From positions 1 through 17,031 of the forward strand of contig QHUV01000016.1 of assembly GCA_003222065.1 (NCBI GenBank): a stretch of 17,031 bases of DNA, given 5' to 3'. Position numbers and translations under genes: made by a program. The notes under the pieces were generated by a model. It searched no databases. It worked only from the letters and a program-made list of their open reading frames with translations, and was not told where the DNA came from. The first letter of the stretch is position 1. Each line of letters starts with the position of its first letter. This document shows positions 9,087 through 15,732 of this stretch, one piece after another. The stretch is from Gemmatimonadota bacterium. GTDB taxonomy: Bacteria > Gemmatimonadota > Gemmatimonadetes > Gemmatimonadales > Gemmatimonadaceae.

Positions 9087-9557
9087 ATGAGCCAGGGCAA
9101 CGAAGCGGGACGGCAGAACTCGCGTCCTGGCGCCCGTGACGACGCCCGCGTGATCGAAGTCGACATCCCGAGCGACGTTCAATACATCGAGAAAGTCGTC
9201 GAGCTCGTCCAGCGAGAGTGCGCGCTGATGCGTTTTGGTGCCCGTCAGTTGATGCTAAACCTCGCCGTCGCGCTCACCGAGGCGCTGTCCAACGCCATCC
9301 TCCGCGGCAACAACGACGATCCCGCGAAACATGTGCACGTGATGGCCCGCGTCGATCCGGGACAGCTGGTCATCGAGGTACAGGACGAAGGCGAGGGCTT
9401 CGACCTCGATCGGTGCACCAGCGATCCGACGACACCAGCCAACGTGGAGCGCGAGGACGGGCGCGGATTGTTCTTGATGCGCCAGCTCATGGATAGCGTC
9501 GAGCGGTTCGACGGTGCGCGCGGGAATACCGTGCGCCTGATCATGATCCGGCAATGA
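9087..9557 (+). CDS. RsbW-like anti-sigma factor serine kinase/ATP-binding protein
   Basis: This is a 156-residue GHKL-fold ATPase of the RsbW/SpoIIAB type, expected to bind a sigma factor or other partner and to phosphorylate the STAS protein encoded upstream. Seen: the N-box EALSNAILRGN, the G1 box VQDEGEGFD and the G2 box GRGLFLMRQLMD. The ATG at 9087 is preceded by GAGAGGG only one base away. A TTG at 9072 in the same frame is an alternative with a GAGAGA element at better spacing, so the start is uncertain. The conserved domain begins about 20 residues after the ATG. The stop overlaps the phosphatase ATG (ATGA). Confidence 0.9.
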   Translation: MSQGNEAGRQNSRPGARDDARVIEVDIPSDVQYIEKVVELVQRECALMRFGARQLMLNLAVALTEALSNAILRGNNDDPAKHVHVMARVDPGQLVIEVQDEGEGFDLDRCTSDPTTPANVEREDGRGLFLMRQLMDSVERFDGARGNTVRLIMIRQ

Positions 9558-11140
9558 CCGACCTCGCGGCTGTCCTGTCTGCGTTTCACGCCGCGACGCA
9601 GTGCGATGCCGCCGTGTGGACGCGGGCTTCGGACGGAAAGTTTGTGAAGGACGCGAGCACCGACGGGGCGCCAGCGCTTTCCGACTTTCCCGCGCTGTCT
9701 GACGGAATTCGCCAGGTAGATACCGGCCAAGAACGTGTGCTGGTGGCGGCCGTGCCGGGACCACGTCGCGCCTGGTTGGAGCTCGGTCCGTGTAGTGTGC
9801 CACACGCCGATCTCGACAGCTACATGCGGTTCATGGTGCCAGTGGTGACGCAGTTTCTGCAGTCGGCACTGGAAGTCGAGCACGCGGCGAATGAGCTGGC
9901 GGAGCGTTATGAGGAGATCAATCTTCTCTACACGATCAGCGAGATCCTCGGTCGTACGGTGTCGCTCGAGGAAGCCGCACGCACGATCCTCACCGAGATC
10001 TCGGAAACGGTCGGCGCTCGCCGAGCCTCTATTCTCGTGCACGATCCGTCAGCGGACACGTTGCGGGTCGTCGCCGCACTTGGCGCCGACGCGTCGTCGA
10101 CGCCGATGATTGCCGTTAAGGACCCGTGCAGTGTAAGCGCACGGGTTTTTCGTACCCAGCATCCGTTGCTCGTCGAAGCCGATCAAATGCAATGCGAAGC
10201 GGAAGCGCCGTATCGGCGCGGCGCGATGCTTTCGGTACCGATCATGTGGACGACGCCTCGTGGCGGCGAGCCCCTCGGTGTCGTGAATCTCTCGGACCGT
10301 CACTCGGCGCAGCCATTCACGGCCGGTGATCAGAAGCTCATCGCCGCGATCGCCACGCAAATCGGCACGGCGATTCAGAACGCGCGACTGGTCCGCGCGT
10401 CGCTGACTCAGGAGCGGCTCCTCTCCGAGATGGAGCTTGCGCACGATCTCCAGATGAAGCTCCTGCCCGCGGGAACGATCGTGGCGCCGGACGCGGTGGT
10501 CGCGGCGCGAGTGATGCCTGCCGAAAGCGTGGGTGGGGACTTCTACAACCTGTTCCGTCTTGGCGACCATCGGGTCGGCGCGATGATCGGGGACGTATCC
10601 GGTCACGGCTATCAGGCGGCGTTGATCATGGCCCTAACGATGAGCGCGGCGGCCATTCACGCGCAGACCACCGCCGACCCTGGCGAGACGCTGCACGCGC
10701 TGTTCTCGACAGTTCGTGACGAGCTCGCGACGACGGAGATGTTCATTTCCGCGTTCTACGGCGTCGTCGATCGGACGCGGGGCGAACTGTTGTACGCGAA
10801 TACGGGCCATCCGCACGCGTTCGTCGTCGGCGCCGACGGATCGTGCCAGCGGCTTGCCGCGCAGGATCCGCCCCTTGGCATGGCTGACGGACAGCCGGTC
10901 ACCGTACGACGACCGTGGGATCCGGGCAACGATTTGCTCGTGCTATTCACCGATGGGCTGAGCGACGCCCGCAGTCGCGCTGGACCGCGCTTGGGTGAGG
11001 AAGCGCTGCTCGAGACGATTCAACGCTACCGGACGAACACGCCGAGCGACATCCTCGAGCACCTGATCGATCTCGTAAATGCGCACAGTGGCGACGTGCC
11101 CCGGCGCGATGATCAGACGATCGTTCTCTTGCACAGCTGA
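9554..11140 (+). CDS. GAF domain-containing SpoIIE/RsbU-type PP2C serine phosphatase
   Basis: This 528-residue phosphatase is expected to dephosphorylate the upstream STAS antagonist and switch the module on. Residues ~1-125 are a divergent sensor-like region with no clear motif. A short helical linker follows (NELAERYEEINLLYTISEIL), then a GAF domain (about 130-290), a signalling helix (SEMELAHDLQMKLLP) and a PP2C domain to the end. Metal-binding acidic residues are visible: D329 in GGDFYN, D347 in GDVSGHG, D467 in TDGLSDA and D519/D520 in DDQT. No membrane segment is seen, so it is probably cytosolic. The GAF ligand cannot be read from the sequence. The ATG overlaps the anti-sigma stop. Confidence 0.93.
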   Translation: MTDLAAVLSAFHAATQCDAAVWTRASDGKFVKDASTDGAPALSDFPALSDGIRQVDTGQERVLVAAVPGPRRAWLELGPCSVPHADLDSYMRFMVPVVTQFLQSALEVEHAANELAERYEEINLLYTISEILGRTVSLEEAARTILTEISETVGARRASILVHDPSADTLRVVAALGADASSTPMIAVKDPCSVSARVFRTQHPLLVEADQMQCEAEAPYRRGAMLSVPIMWTTPRGGEPLGVVNLSDRHSAQPFTAGDQKLIAAIATQIGTAIQNARLVRASLTQERLLSEMELAHDLQMKLLPAGTIVAPDAVVAARVMPAESVGGDFYNLFRLGDHRVGAMIGDVSGHGYQAALIMALTMSAAAIHAQTTADPGETLHALFSTVRDELATTEMFISAFYGVVDRTRGELLYANTGHPHAFVVGADGSCQRLAAQDPPLGMADGQPVTVRRPWDPGNDLLVLFTDGLSDARSRAGPRLGEEALLETIQRYRTNTPSDILEHLIDLVNAHSGDVPRRDDQTIVLLHS

Positions 11141-11152
11141 TCCTGGGAGAGC

Positions 11153-11236
11153 ATGAACGGCGGATACCGCGTAAACGGCGGATACCGCGTAAACAGCGGG
11201 AACCGCGTAAACAGCGGGAACCGCGTAAACAGCTAA
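11153..11236 (+). CDS. Putative 27-residue repeat leader peptide coupled to rsmA
   Basis: An ATG 12 bases after the phosphatase stop opens a 27-codon frame that reads exactly through an 18-bp minisatellite: Met, then NGGYRV twice, NSGNRV twice, and a final NS. Its TAA stop at 11234-11236 overlaps the rsmA ATG (TAATG). A GGGAGA element at 11145-11150 sits two bases before the ATG, which is close but usable. rsmA has no ribosome-binding site of its own because the repeat occupies that position, so translation through this frame could deliver ribosomes to rsmA. The alternative is a non-coding minisatellite that is open by chance. The 18-base period keeps any frame open once one unit is. Confidence 0.45.
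   Translation: MNGGYRVNGGYRVNSGNRVNSGNRVNS
11156..11233 (+). repeat. 18-bp tandem repeat (4.3 units) abutting rsmA
   Basis: Units lie at 11156-11173, 11174-11191, 11192-11209 and 11210-11227, plus a partial AACAGC at 11228-11233. Units 1-2 are AACGGCGGATACCGCGTA and units 3-4 are AACAGCGGGAACCGCGTA, an AABB pattern differing at three positions. Each unit holds a small GCGG-NNN-CCGC palindrome, so the RNA could form a row of short hairpins. The array ends two bases before the rsmA start codon. Confidence 0.97.
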
Positions 11237-12033
11237 TGGAAGAGCGTTTCCCGCCGGTCCGAAAGAGCCTCGGTCAGCATTTTCTAAACGATCGGCACAT
11301 TCTGACGCGAATCGCCGATGCGCTCGTCCTCGACGGTAGCGCAACGGTGATCGAAATCGGGCCTGGGCGGGGCTCACTAACCGAGCTCCTTGTCGCTCGG
11401 GCGCCTCGCGTCATCGCCATCGAATACGATCGGGCGCTCGCCGCGCTGTTGCGCGATCGGTACGCGGGGAACCTGAATGTGACGATTGTCGAGGCGAACG
11501 TCCTCGAGGTCAGCTTCGCCGACCTAACGAATGGGCCGTACGCTCTCGTCGGCAACGTGCCTTACTACATCACGACACCGATCATCTTTCAGGGCCTAAC
11601 GCGGCCACGGCCAGAGCGCGCCGTCTATCTGGTCCAGCGCGAGGTGGCCGAGCGAATAGTCGCTCCGCCTGGCGATCGCGAGTATGGCGCACTCTCCGTC
11701 AATGTGCAGGCGGTGGCGGTTCCCGAATTGCTCTTCCGAGTGCCACGCGGCGCCTTCCAGCCGCCGCCGCGCGTGGATAGCGCCGTGCTGCGAATTACGC
11801 CGCGGCCGGATCCGGTCATCGAGGGCGACGAGGAGGGCGAGTTCCGAACGATGGTTCAAGGCGCCTTCGGTTTTCGACGCAAGCAAATGCGGCGCGTCTT
11901 GCGCGAGCTATGGAACATCGATCCTGACGACGCCGAAGGAATTCTGAGTCGAGCCGGCGTCGAGCCGTCTGTCCGACCCGAAGTTCTCACACCAGCGGAC
12001 TTCGCTCGACTCGTTCGTGCACATCGTCGTTAG
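11236..12033 (+). CDS. rsmA: 16S rRNA (adenine(1518)/(1519)-N6)-dimethyltransferase RsmA/KsgA
   Basis: RsmA dimethylates two adjacent adenines in the 3' terminal helix of 16S rRNA during small-subunit assembly. The 265-residue product shows the family N-terminus RKSLGQHFLNDRHIL, the SAM-binding motif IEIGPGRGSLTELL, the acidic motif IAIEYDRALA, the catalytic GNVPYYITTPI (N-x-PY-type motif) and the C-terminal FGFRRKQMRRVL. Length is typical. The ATG lies directly after an 18-bp repeat array with no Shine-Dalgarno sequence and overlaps the stop of the putative leader peptide. It is last in the run of + strand genes before the convergent rex remnant. Confidence 0.95.
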   Translation: MEERFPPVRKSLGQHFLNDRHILTRIADALVLDGSATVIEIGPGRGSLTELLVARAPRVIAIEYDRALAALLRDRYAGNLNVTIVEANVLEVSFADLTNGPYALVGNVPYYITTPIIFQGLTRPRPERAVYLVQREVAERIVAPPGDREYGALSVNVQAVAVPELLFRVPRGAFQPPPRVDSAVLRITPRPDPVIEGDEEGEFRTMVQGAFGFRRKQMRRVLRELWNIDPDDAEGILSRAGVEPSVRPEVLTPADFARLVRAHRR

Positions 12034-12108
12034 GCGAGCGCCAGTCCGGAAACATCAAAAGCGTCAGCGCGGACGAAACCGAGCAAATCCGCTACGGGCC
12101 TTTGCCCC

Positions 12109-12510
12109 TTACTCCCGATTCGTTAGGGCGTAGCTCAACCCTTCGAGCTCCATCGCCATGTTCACCGTCTTCACGGTGACATCGGCCGGCGCCTGGAGTT
12201 GAGTAGGCGCAAAATTCAAAACTGCCTTGATCCCGGTTTTCACCACACGATCGAGGACGCGCTGCGCTTCGTCGGCGGGAACGGTGAGCACGGCGATGTC
12301 CGGCCGATCCTGTCGCACGTCACGCTCGAGCTGCGAGATGTCCCGTACCGGAATCCCCTCGAGCTTGCGGCCGATCTTTTCGTCGTTCGCGTCATACGCG
12401 GCGAGGATCAAGAAGCCGCGCTGACGAAAGCCGCGATACTGAGCGAGGGCCGCACCGATCTTTCCGGCGCCGATGATGATCACTTTCCATTCGCGTCCGA
12501 GACCGAGGAT
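12109..12510 (-). pseudogene. rex: Rex redox-sensing repressor remnant, DNA-binding domain missing
   Basis: Rex senses the NADH/NAD+ ratio and normally has an N-terminal winged helix of ~80 residues followed by a Rossmann domain (~210 in all). Here only the second part remains. Homology starts at ILGLGREWKVIIIGAGKIG, with GxGxxG intact, and runs through YRGFRQRGF, KAVLNFAP and MELEGLSYAL to the TAA. Directly before ILGL is an in-frame TAG (12511-12513), and further upstream there is no winged-helix sequence in any frame before the divergent deiminase gene. The only candidate start is a GTG at 12483, giving 124 residues, with no good ribosome-binding site. It could be a pseudogene, a DNA-binding-less NADH sensor, or the result of an assembly deletion. 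Confidence 0.85.
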
Positions 12511-12526
12511 CTACGAGAGTGTCGGG

Positions 12527-12546
12527 CTTGTGAACGAATTCACAAG
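12527..12546. promoter_or_regulatory. Rex operator (perfect ROP palindrome)
   Basis: CTTGTGAACGAATTCACAAG is a perfect inverted repeat with 8-base arms around CGAA. Its 18-base core at 12528-12545 fits the established Rex consensus TTGTGAA-N4-TTCACAA at every fixed position. It lies in the intergenic region between the rex remnant (minus strand) and the deiminase-exonuclease gene (plus strand), 55 bases before the latter's ATG. It fits Rex autoregulation, control of the divergent operon, or both. Confidence 0.88.
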
Positions 12547-12587
12547 TTAAGCCCGCCTCCGTGCCTGCACCAGCACCTACCCTTCGG

Positions 12588-12593
12588 TTATCT
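12588..12593 (+). promoter_or_regulatory. Candidate -10 box for the deiminase-exonuclease operon
   Basis: TTATCT lies seven bases before the ATG at 12601, placing transcription start at or beside the start codon. No Shine-Dalgarno sequence is present, which fits a leaderless message. The -35 position (CTGCAC, 12565-12570) is poor. The Rex operator lies just upstream of that position. The call is weak. Confidence 0.3.
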
Positions 12594-12600
12594 TCGGGCC

Positions 12601-14628
12601 ATGTCGGTCCATGTCACGTCCGAGATCGGGCGCCTGAGGGGAGTAATCGTCCATTCACCGGGTCCCGAGCTCTGCGCTGTGACCCCGACAAATCGAGCGG
12701 AATTCCTGTACGACGACATCATCGATTCCGATAGCGCGCAACGCGAGCACCGGCGGTTTCTCGCCATTCTCGAGCGCTTCGCCAAGGTCTATCAGGTCCG
12801 GGATCTGCTCGCCGAAACACTCGCCACCGCCGAGGCGCGCGAGCTCCTGATTCGGGAAACGATGGACATCGTGCCGTCCGAGCCCCTCGCCCGCGACCTG
12901 AGCCAGCTCGACGCCGCCACAATCGTCCGCTTGTTGATCGAGGGACGGGAAGAACCGCCGGGACCGCTCGCGAAGGCCTTGAACGAACGCGGCTACGTCC
13001 TCCCACCGCTGCCCAATCTCTTTTTCACGCGCGACAGCTGCACCATCAGCGGGAAGCACGTGCTCGTCGGTTCGATGCGCTACGCCATTCGGTGGACGGA
13101 AGCGATCATCATGAAAACGATCTTCCTCCACCACCCGCAGCTGGCGAACGACGGCATTCTGTACGACGGCGCGTCCGAGCGCCGCGTGAATTACACACTC
13201 GAGGGTGGGGATGTCCACGCCCTGCGCCACGATCTCGTCGTCATCGGCTTTAGCGAACGCTCAAGCCCCGCCGGCATCGATCAGCTGGCGAGCTTGTTCT
13301 TCGAGCACACCGACGTGACGGACATTCTCGTCGTCGTTATGCCGAAAGTGACGACCGCTATCCACCTCGACATGGTCTTCACCCAGGTCGACCGCGAGCT
13401 TTGCGTCGTCTTTCCGCCGCACTTCCTCGGGCCGGAGCGGCTCCCCGTGCTGCACTGGCACAAAGGTGAAGTCACGCTCCGCGAACCGACGAACATCTTT
13501 TCCGCGCTCAAGGCGTGTGGCATGCCGATGGAGCCAATCCCGTGCGGCGGACGCCATCGCACCACCCAGGAGCGGGAGCAGTGGGCCTCGGGTTGCAACT
13601 TCGTTGCGCTCCGCCCGGGCGTCGTACTGTCGTACCAGCGGAATGAGGCGACGCTCCACGAGATGCAAAAGATGGGGTTCCGAATCCTCTCCGCGGTGTC
13701 TTTCCTCACCGGCGAGGAACGCATCGCCGAGGGCGATCGCGCCGCGATCTCGTTCGAGGGCTCCGAGCTCCTTCGCGGCGGTGGTGTTACGCGACGTGCC
13801 GTTGACTATCTCGCCGGTGGTGCCGCCGATGCACGAACGCTCATTGCGCACGTCTGCCAACTGCCGACGATGCCAGCGGCTGTGGCCGAGCACATGGCGG
13901 CCGCGCTCTTCGCTGGCCAGCGCCGCTTCGTGCGCGAGCCAGATGGTCGGTGGGGGCTCGCGCGAGAGGTACCGTTCCCGGCGGCTGACGCGTTGAGCGG
14001 CCTCTCCTACGCCGTCGTCGATGTCGAAGCGACTGGCGGTCGTGTGTACGGAGGCGACCGGATCACCGAAGTCGCCGTTGTCGAGGTCAAGAACGGCGTC
14101 ATCAGTACGGTATTCGACACTCTCGTCAATCCGCAGCGCAGCATCCCGCCATGGATCACGCGCCTAACGAATATCTCGTGGGACATGGTACGAAATGCCC
14201 CATCCTTCGCCGAGGTTTGCGATCAGTTGCTCGGCGTATTGGACGGGCGCGTCTTCGTCGCGCACAACGCCAACTTCGATTGGCGCTTTCTCACGATGGA
14301 GATCGACCGCGCGATGGGGCGCACACTGAGCGGACGCCGCCTCTGTACCGTGAAGCTGGCGCGAAAGGTGATTCCCGGCCTGCGCCGGCGATCCCTCGAT
14401 CACGTCACGCTGCACTACGGCGTCGAGATTACGCATCGCCATCGGGCGGGCGGCGATGCCCTCGCCACGGCGAAGATCTTCGCTCGCCTCCTCGACGACG
14501 CTCGCCGTCAGGGGTGCGAGACGTGGCACGACCTACAGCGTTTGCTCATCACGCCCGCGCCGAAACGATACCGCCCTCGCCGGCCGCCGGCGTCGCCACG
14601 ACCCGTTGACAAGGACACCACGGCATGA
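12601..14628 (+). CDS. Arginine-deiminase-like domain fused to a DEDDh (DnaQ-type) 3'-5' exonuclease
   Basis: This is one uninterrupted 675-residue frame. Residues ~5-395 align with arginine deiminase: TSEIGRLRGVIVHSPG at the start, FTRD with D145, EGGDV with E201, HLDMVFT with H255 and D257, and PGVVLSYQRN. An ungapped alignment of FEGSELLRGGGVTRRAV to the deiminase active-site end puts R399 where the catalytic Cys should be, so hydrolysis of arginine is unlikely. Residues ~400-455 (DARTLIAHVCQLP to GRWGLA) look like a small winged-helix linker. Residues ~468-630 are a complete DEDDh exonuclease: D474/E476 in VDVEATGG, N556/D560 in HNANFD and H614-x4-D619. The tail is Pro/Arg-rich and disordered. 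The ATG at 12601 begins the deiminase homology; the frame is open to 12199, but only antisense to rex. Its stop overlaps the next ATG. Confidence 0.88.
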   Translation: MSVHVTSEIGRLRGVIVHSPGPELCAVTPTNRAEFLYDDIIDSDSAQREHRRFLAILERFAKVYQVRDLLAETLATAEARELLIRETMDIVPSEPLARDLSQLDAATIVRLLIEGREEPPGPLAKALNERGYVLPPLPNLFFTRDSCTISGKHVLVGSMRYAIRWTEAIIMKTIFLHHPQLANDGILYDGASERRVNYTLEGGDVHALRHDLVVIGFSERSSPAGIDQLASLFFEHTDVTDILVVVMPKVTTAIHLDMVFTQVDRELCVVFPPHFLGPERLPVLHWHKGEVTLREPTNIFSALKACGMPMEPIPCGGRHRTTQEREQWASGCNFVALRPGVVLSYQRNEATLHEMQKMGFRILSAVSFLTGEERIAEGDRAAISFEGSELLRGGGVTRRAVDYLAGGAADARTLIAHVCQLPTMPAAVAEHMAAALFAGQRRFVREPDGRWGLAREVPFPAADALSGLSYAVVDVEATGGRVYGGDRITEVAVVEVKNGVISTVFDTLVNPQRSIPPWITRLTNISWDMVRNAPSFAEVCDQLLGVLDGRVFVAHNANFDWRFLTMEIDRAMGRTLSGRRLCTVKLARKVIPGLRRRSLDHVTLHYGVEITHRHRAGGDALATAKIFARLLDDARRQGCETWHDLQRLLITPAPKRYRPRRPPASPRPVDKDTTA

Positions 14629-15512
14629 CGCCGACCGTCGACGCGGCGCCACCGCGACTCGGCCCACGCGTCGAAACCCGGCGCCTTGGCCGGTGGACGA
14701 TCCACGCGATCCAGGCGGGCGGCCAAAAGCTGGACGGCGGCGCGATGTTCGGCGTCGTCCCCAAACCGCTCTGGGAGCGCCGCATCGTGCCCGACGAGAA
14801 GAACCGCATCCAGCTCGGCATGCGCTGTCTGCTCGTCGACCACGAGATCGGCCCGGTACTGATCGATACCGGCGCCGGAAACAAGGAAAATGAGAAGTTT
14901 TATAACATTTACGGCATCGAGAACCGCGGAGTAAGGGGACCGACGGCGTTGGAGGATGGCCTGCTCGACGTCGGTGTGCGCCCGGAGGACATTGCGCTGG
15001 TGATCAACAGTCACCTCCATTTCGATCACGCCGGCGGGAACATGGTGCGCGAGACTGATGGGCGGCTCCGGCCAGCATTCGTGAACGCGCGGTACGTCGT
15101 GCAGCGTGGGGAGTACGAGTTCGCGACGCACACGAACGAACGGACGGCGGGGAGCTATTTCGCGCACAACTTCGTGCCGCTCGCCGAGGCCAATCGCTTT
15201 GATTTCATCGAGGGTGATCGCGAGATCCTGCCCGGCATCAGTTCGGTGCACACGCCCGGACACACGCCATGGCACCAGGGACTGTTGCTCGAGTCTGACG
15301 GCGAGCGCGCTTTTTATCTTGCCGACTTGGTGCCGACTACCGCTCATCTGCCGCTGCCGTGGATCATGGGCTACGACGTCGAGCCGCTGGTCACGCTCGA
15401 GACGAAGCGCCGGATACTCGCCCGCGCCGCCGCCGAAAACTGGCTCCTCATCTTCGAGCACGACGCGACCACGCCTTGGATGAAGTCGGCCGAAATGGCC
15501 AGCAGTAGGTGA
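14625..15512 (+). CDS. Metallo-beta-lactamase-fold hydrolase
   Basis: This is a 295-residue MBL-fold protein. Metal ligands are visible: H130, H132, D134 and H135 in SHLHFDHAGGN, H213 in HTPGHTPWH, D234 in LADLVP and H279 near the C-terminus (FEHDATTPW). The overall pattern resembles the lactonase/quorum-quenching-like and general hydrolase branches of the superfamily. The substrate cannot be read from sequence. No signal peptide is seen. The ATG overlaps the stop of the deiminase-exonuclease fusion (ATGA), so the two are probably made from one message, but a shared function is not established. Confidence 0.88.
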   Translation: MTPTVDAAPPRLGPRVETRRLGRWTIHAIQAGGQKLDGGAMFGVVPKPLWERRIVPDEKNRIQLGMRCLLVDHEIGPVLIDTGAGNKENEKFYNIYGIENRGVRGPTALEDGLLDVGVRPEDIALVINSHLHFDHAGGNMVRETDGRLRPAFVNARYVVQRGEYEFATHTNERTAGSYFAHNFVPLAEANRFDFIEGDREILPGISSVHTPGHTPWHQGLLLESDGERAFYLADLVPTTAHLPLPWIMGYDVEPLVTLETKRRILARAAAENWLLIFEHDATTPWMKSAEMASSR

Positions 15513-15525
15513 TTGGTGAACGGCC

Positions 15526-15554
15526 TTGACTCTCGAGGCGATCCGGCCTAACTT
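15526..15554 (+). promoter_or_regulatory. Promoter of the infC-rpmI-rplT operon
   Basis: TTGACT at 15526-15531 matches five of six consensus -35 positions. TAACTT at 15549-15554 keeps the key T1, A2 and T6 of the -10 box. The spacer is 17 bases. Transcription would start near 15561 and give a leader of about 185 bases before infC. Confidence 0.6.
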
Positions 15555-15608
15555 CGTTCGCTTCAATGCACTAAGCGGATTGGCCCGTCGCTGATCCCAC
15601 CCTCTGGC

Positions 15609-15724
15609 CCTCGCGGACGCACGCGAGGCGTGCTGCAGGAGTCCACACTCGACGCCGTACCCTCGACGAGCAGAGGAGCGGCGGCGATTCACGCGGACTC
15701 CACGAGGGGTCCGCGTTTTTCTTT
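15609..15724 (+). ncRNA. Structured infC leader with attenuator-like terminator/antiterminator
   Basis: The leader contains a stem-loop CCTCGCG/CGCGAGG at 15609-15628, then GGAGTCC at 15638-15644, which can pair perfectly with GGACTCC at 15695-15701. That target is the 5' arm of a terminator hairpin (15692-15715) followed by TTTTT. The two pairings exclude each other, the hallmark of transcription attenuation. In many bacteria infC-rpmI-rplT is autoregulated by ribosomal protein L20 binding its leader. Whether this RNA binds L20 is inference. CCCTC runs upstream (for example 15660-15664) could also pair with the infC ribosome-binding site. Confidence 0.55.
15692..15724 (+). terminator. Intrinsic terminator in the infC leader
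   Basis: The stem CGCGGACTCC (15692-15701) pairs with GGGGTCCGCG (15706-15715) over ten base pairs including one G-U, around an ACGA loop. It is followed by TTTTTCTTT. It lies downstream of the promoter and upstream of infC on the same strand, so it probably acts as a conditional attenuator rather than ending the preceding operon. Confidence 0.75.
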
Positions 15725-15732
15725 CTCTCGCT

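Noticed and set aside
11156..11233. Possible CRISPR array or slipped assembly repeat
   Set aside because: The units are directly abutting 18-mers with no spacers, so it is a minisatellite and not CRISPR. The AABB divergence argues against simple assembly stutter.
11156..11233. Minus-strand reading of the minisatellite (AVYAVP repeats)
   Set aside because: The frame is open because of the 18-base period. It has no start or stop related to a neighbouring gene, unlike the + strand reading.
12034..12108. Terminator between the convergent rsmA and rex remnant
   Set aside because: Only a 4-bp GGGC/GCCC stem at 12096-12107 was seen, with no T-tract. That is too weak to call.
12199..12600. N-terminal extension of the deiminase-exonuclease frame
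   Set aside because: The frame is open only as antisense to the rex remnant. Deiminase homology begins at the ATG at 12601, and an extension would read across the Rex operator.
15574..15582. Phe- or other amino-acid-rich leader peptide in the infC leader
   Set aside because: The only ATG there reads Met-His-stop, and no run of regulatory codons was found.
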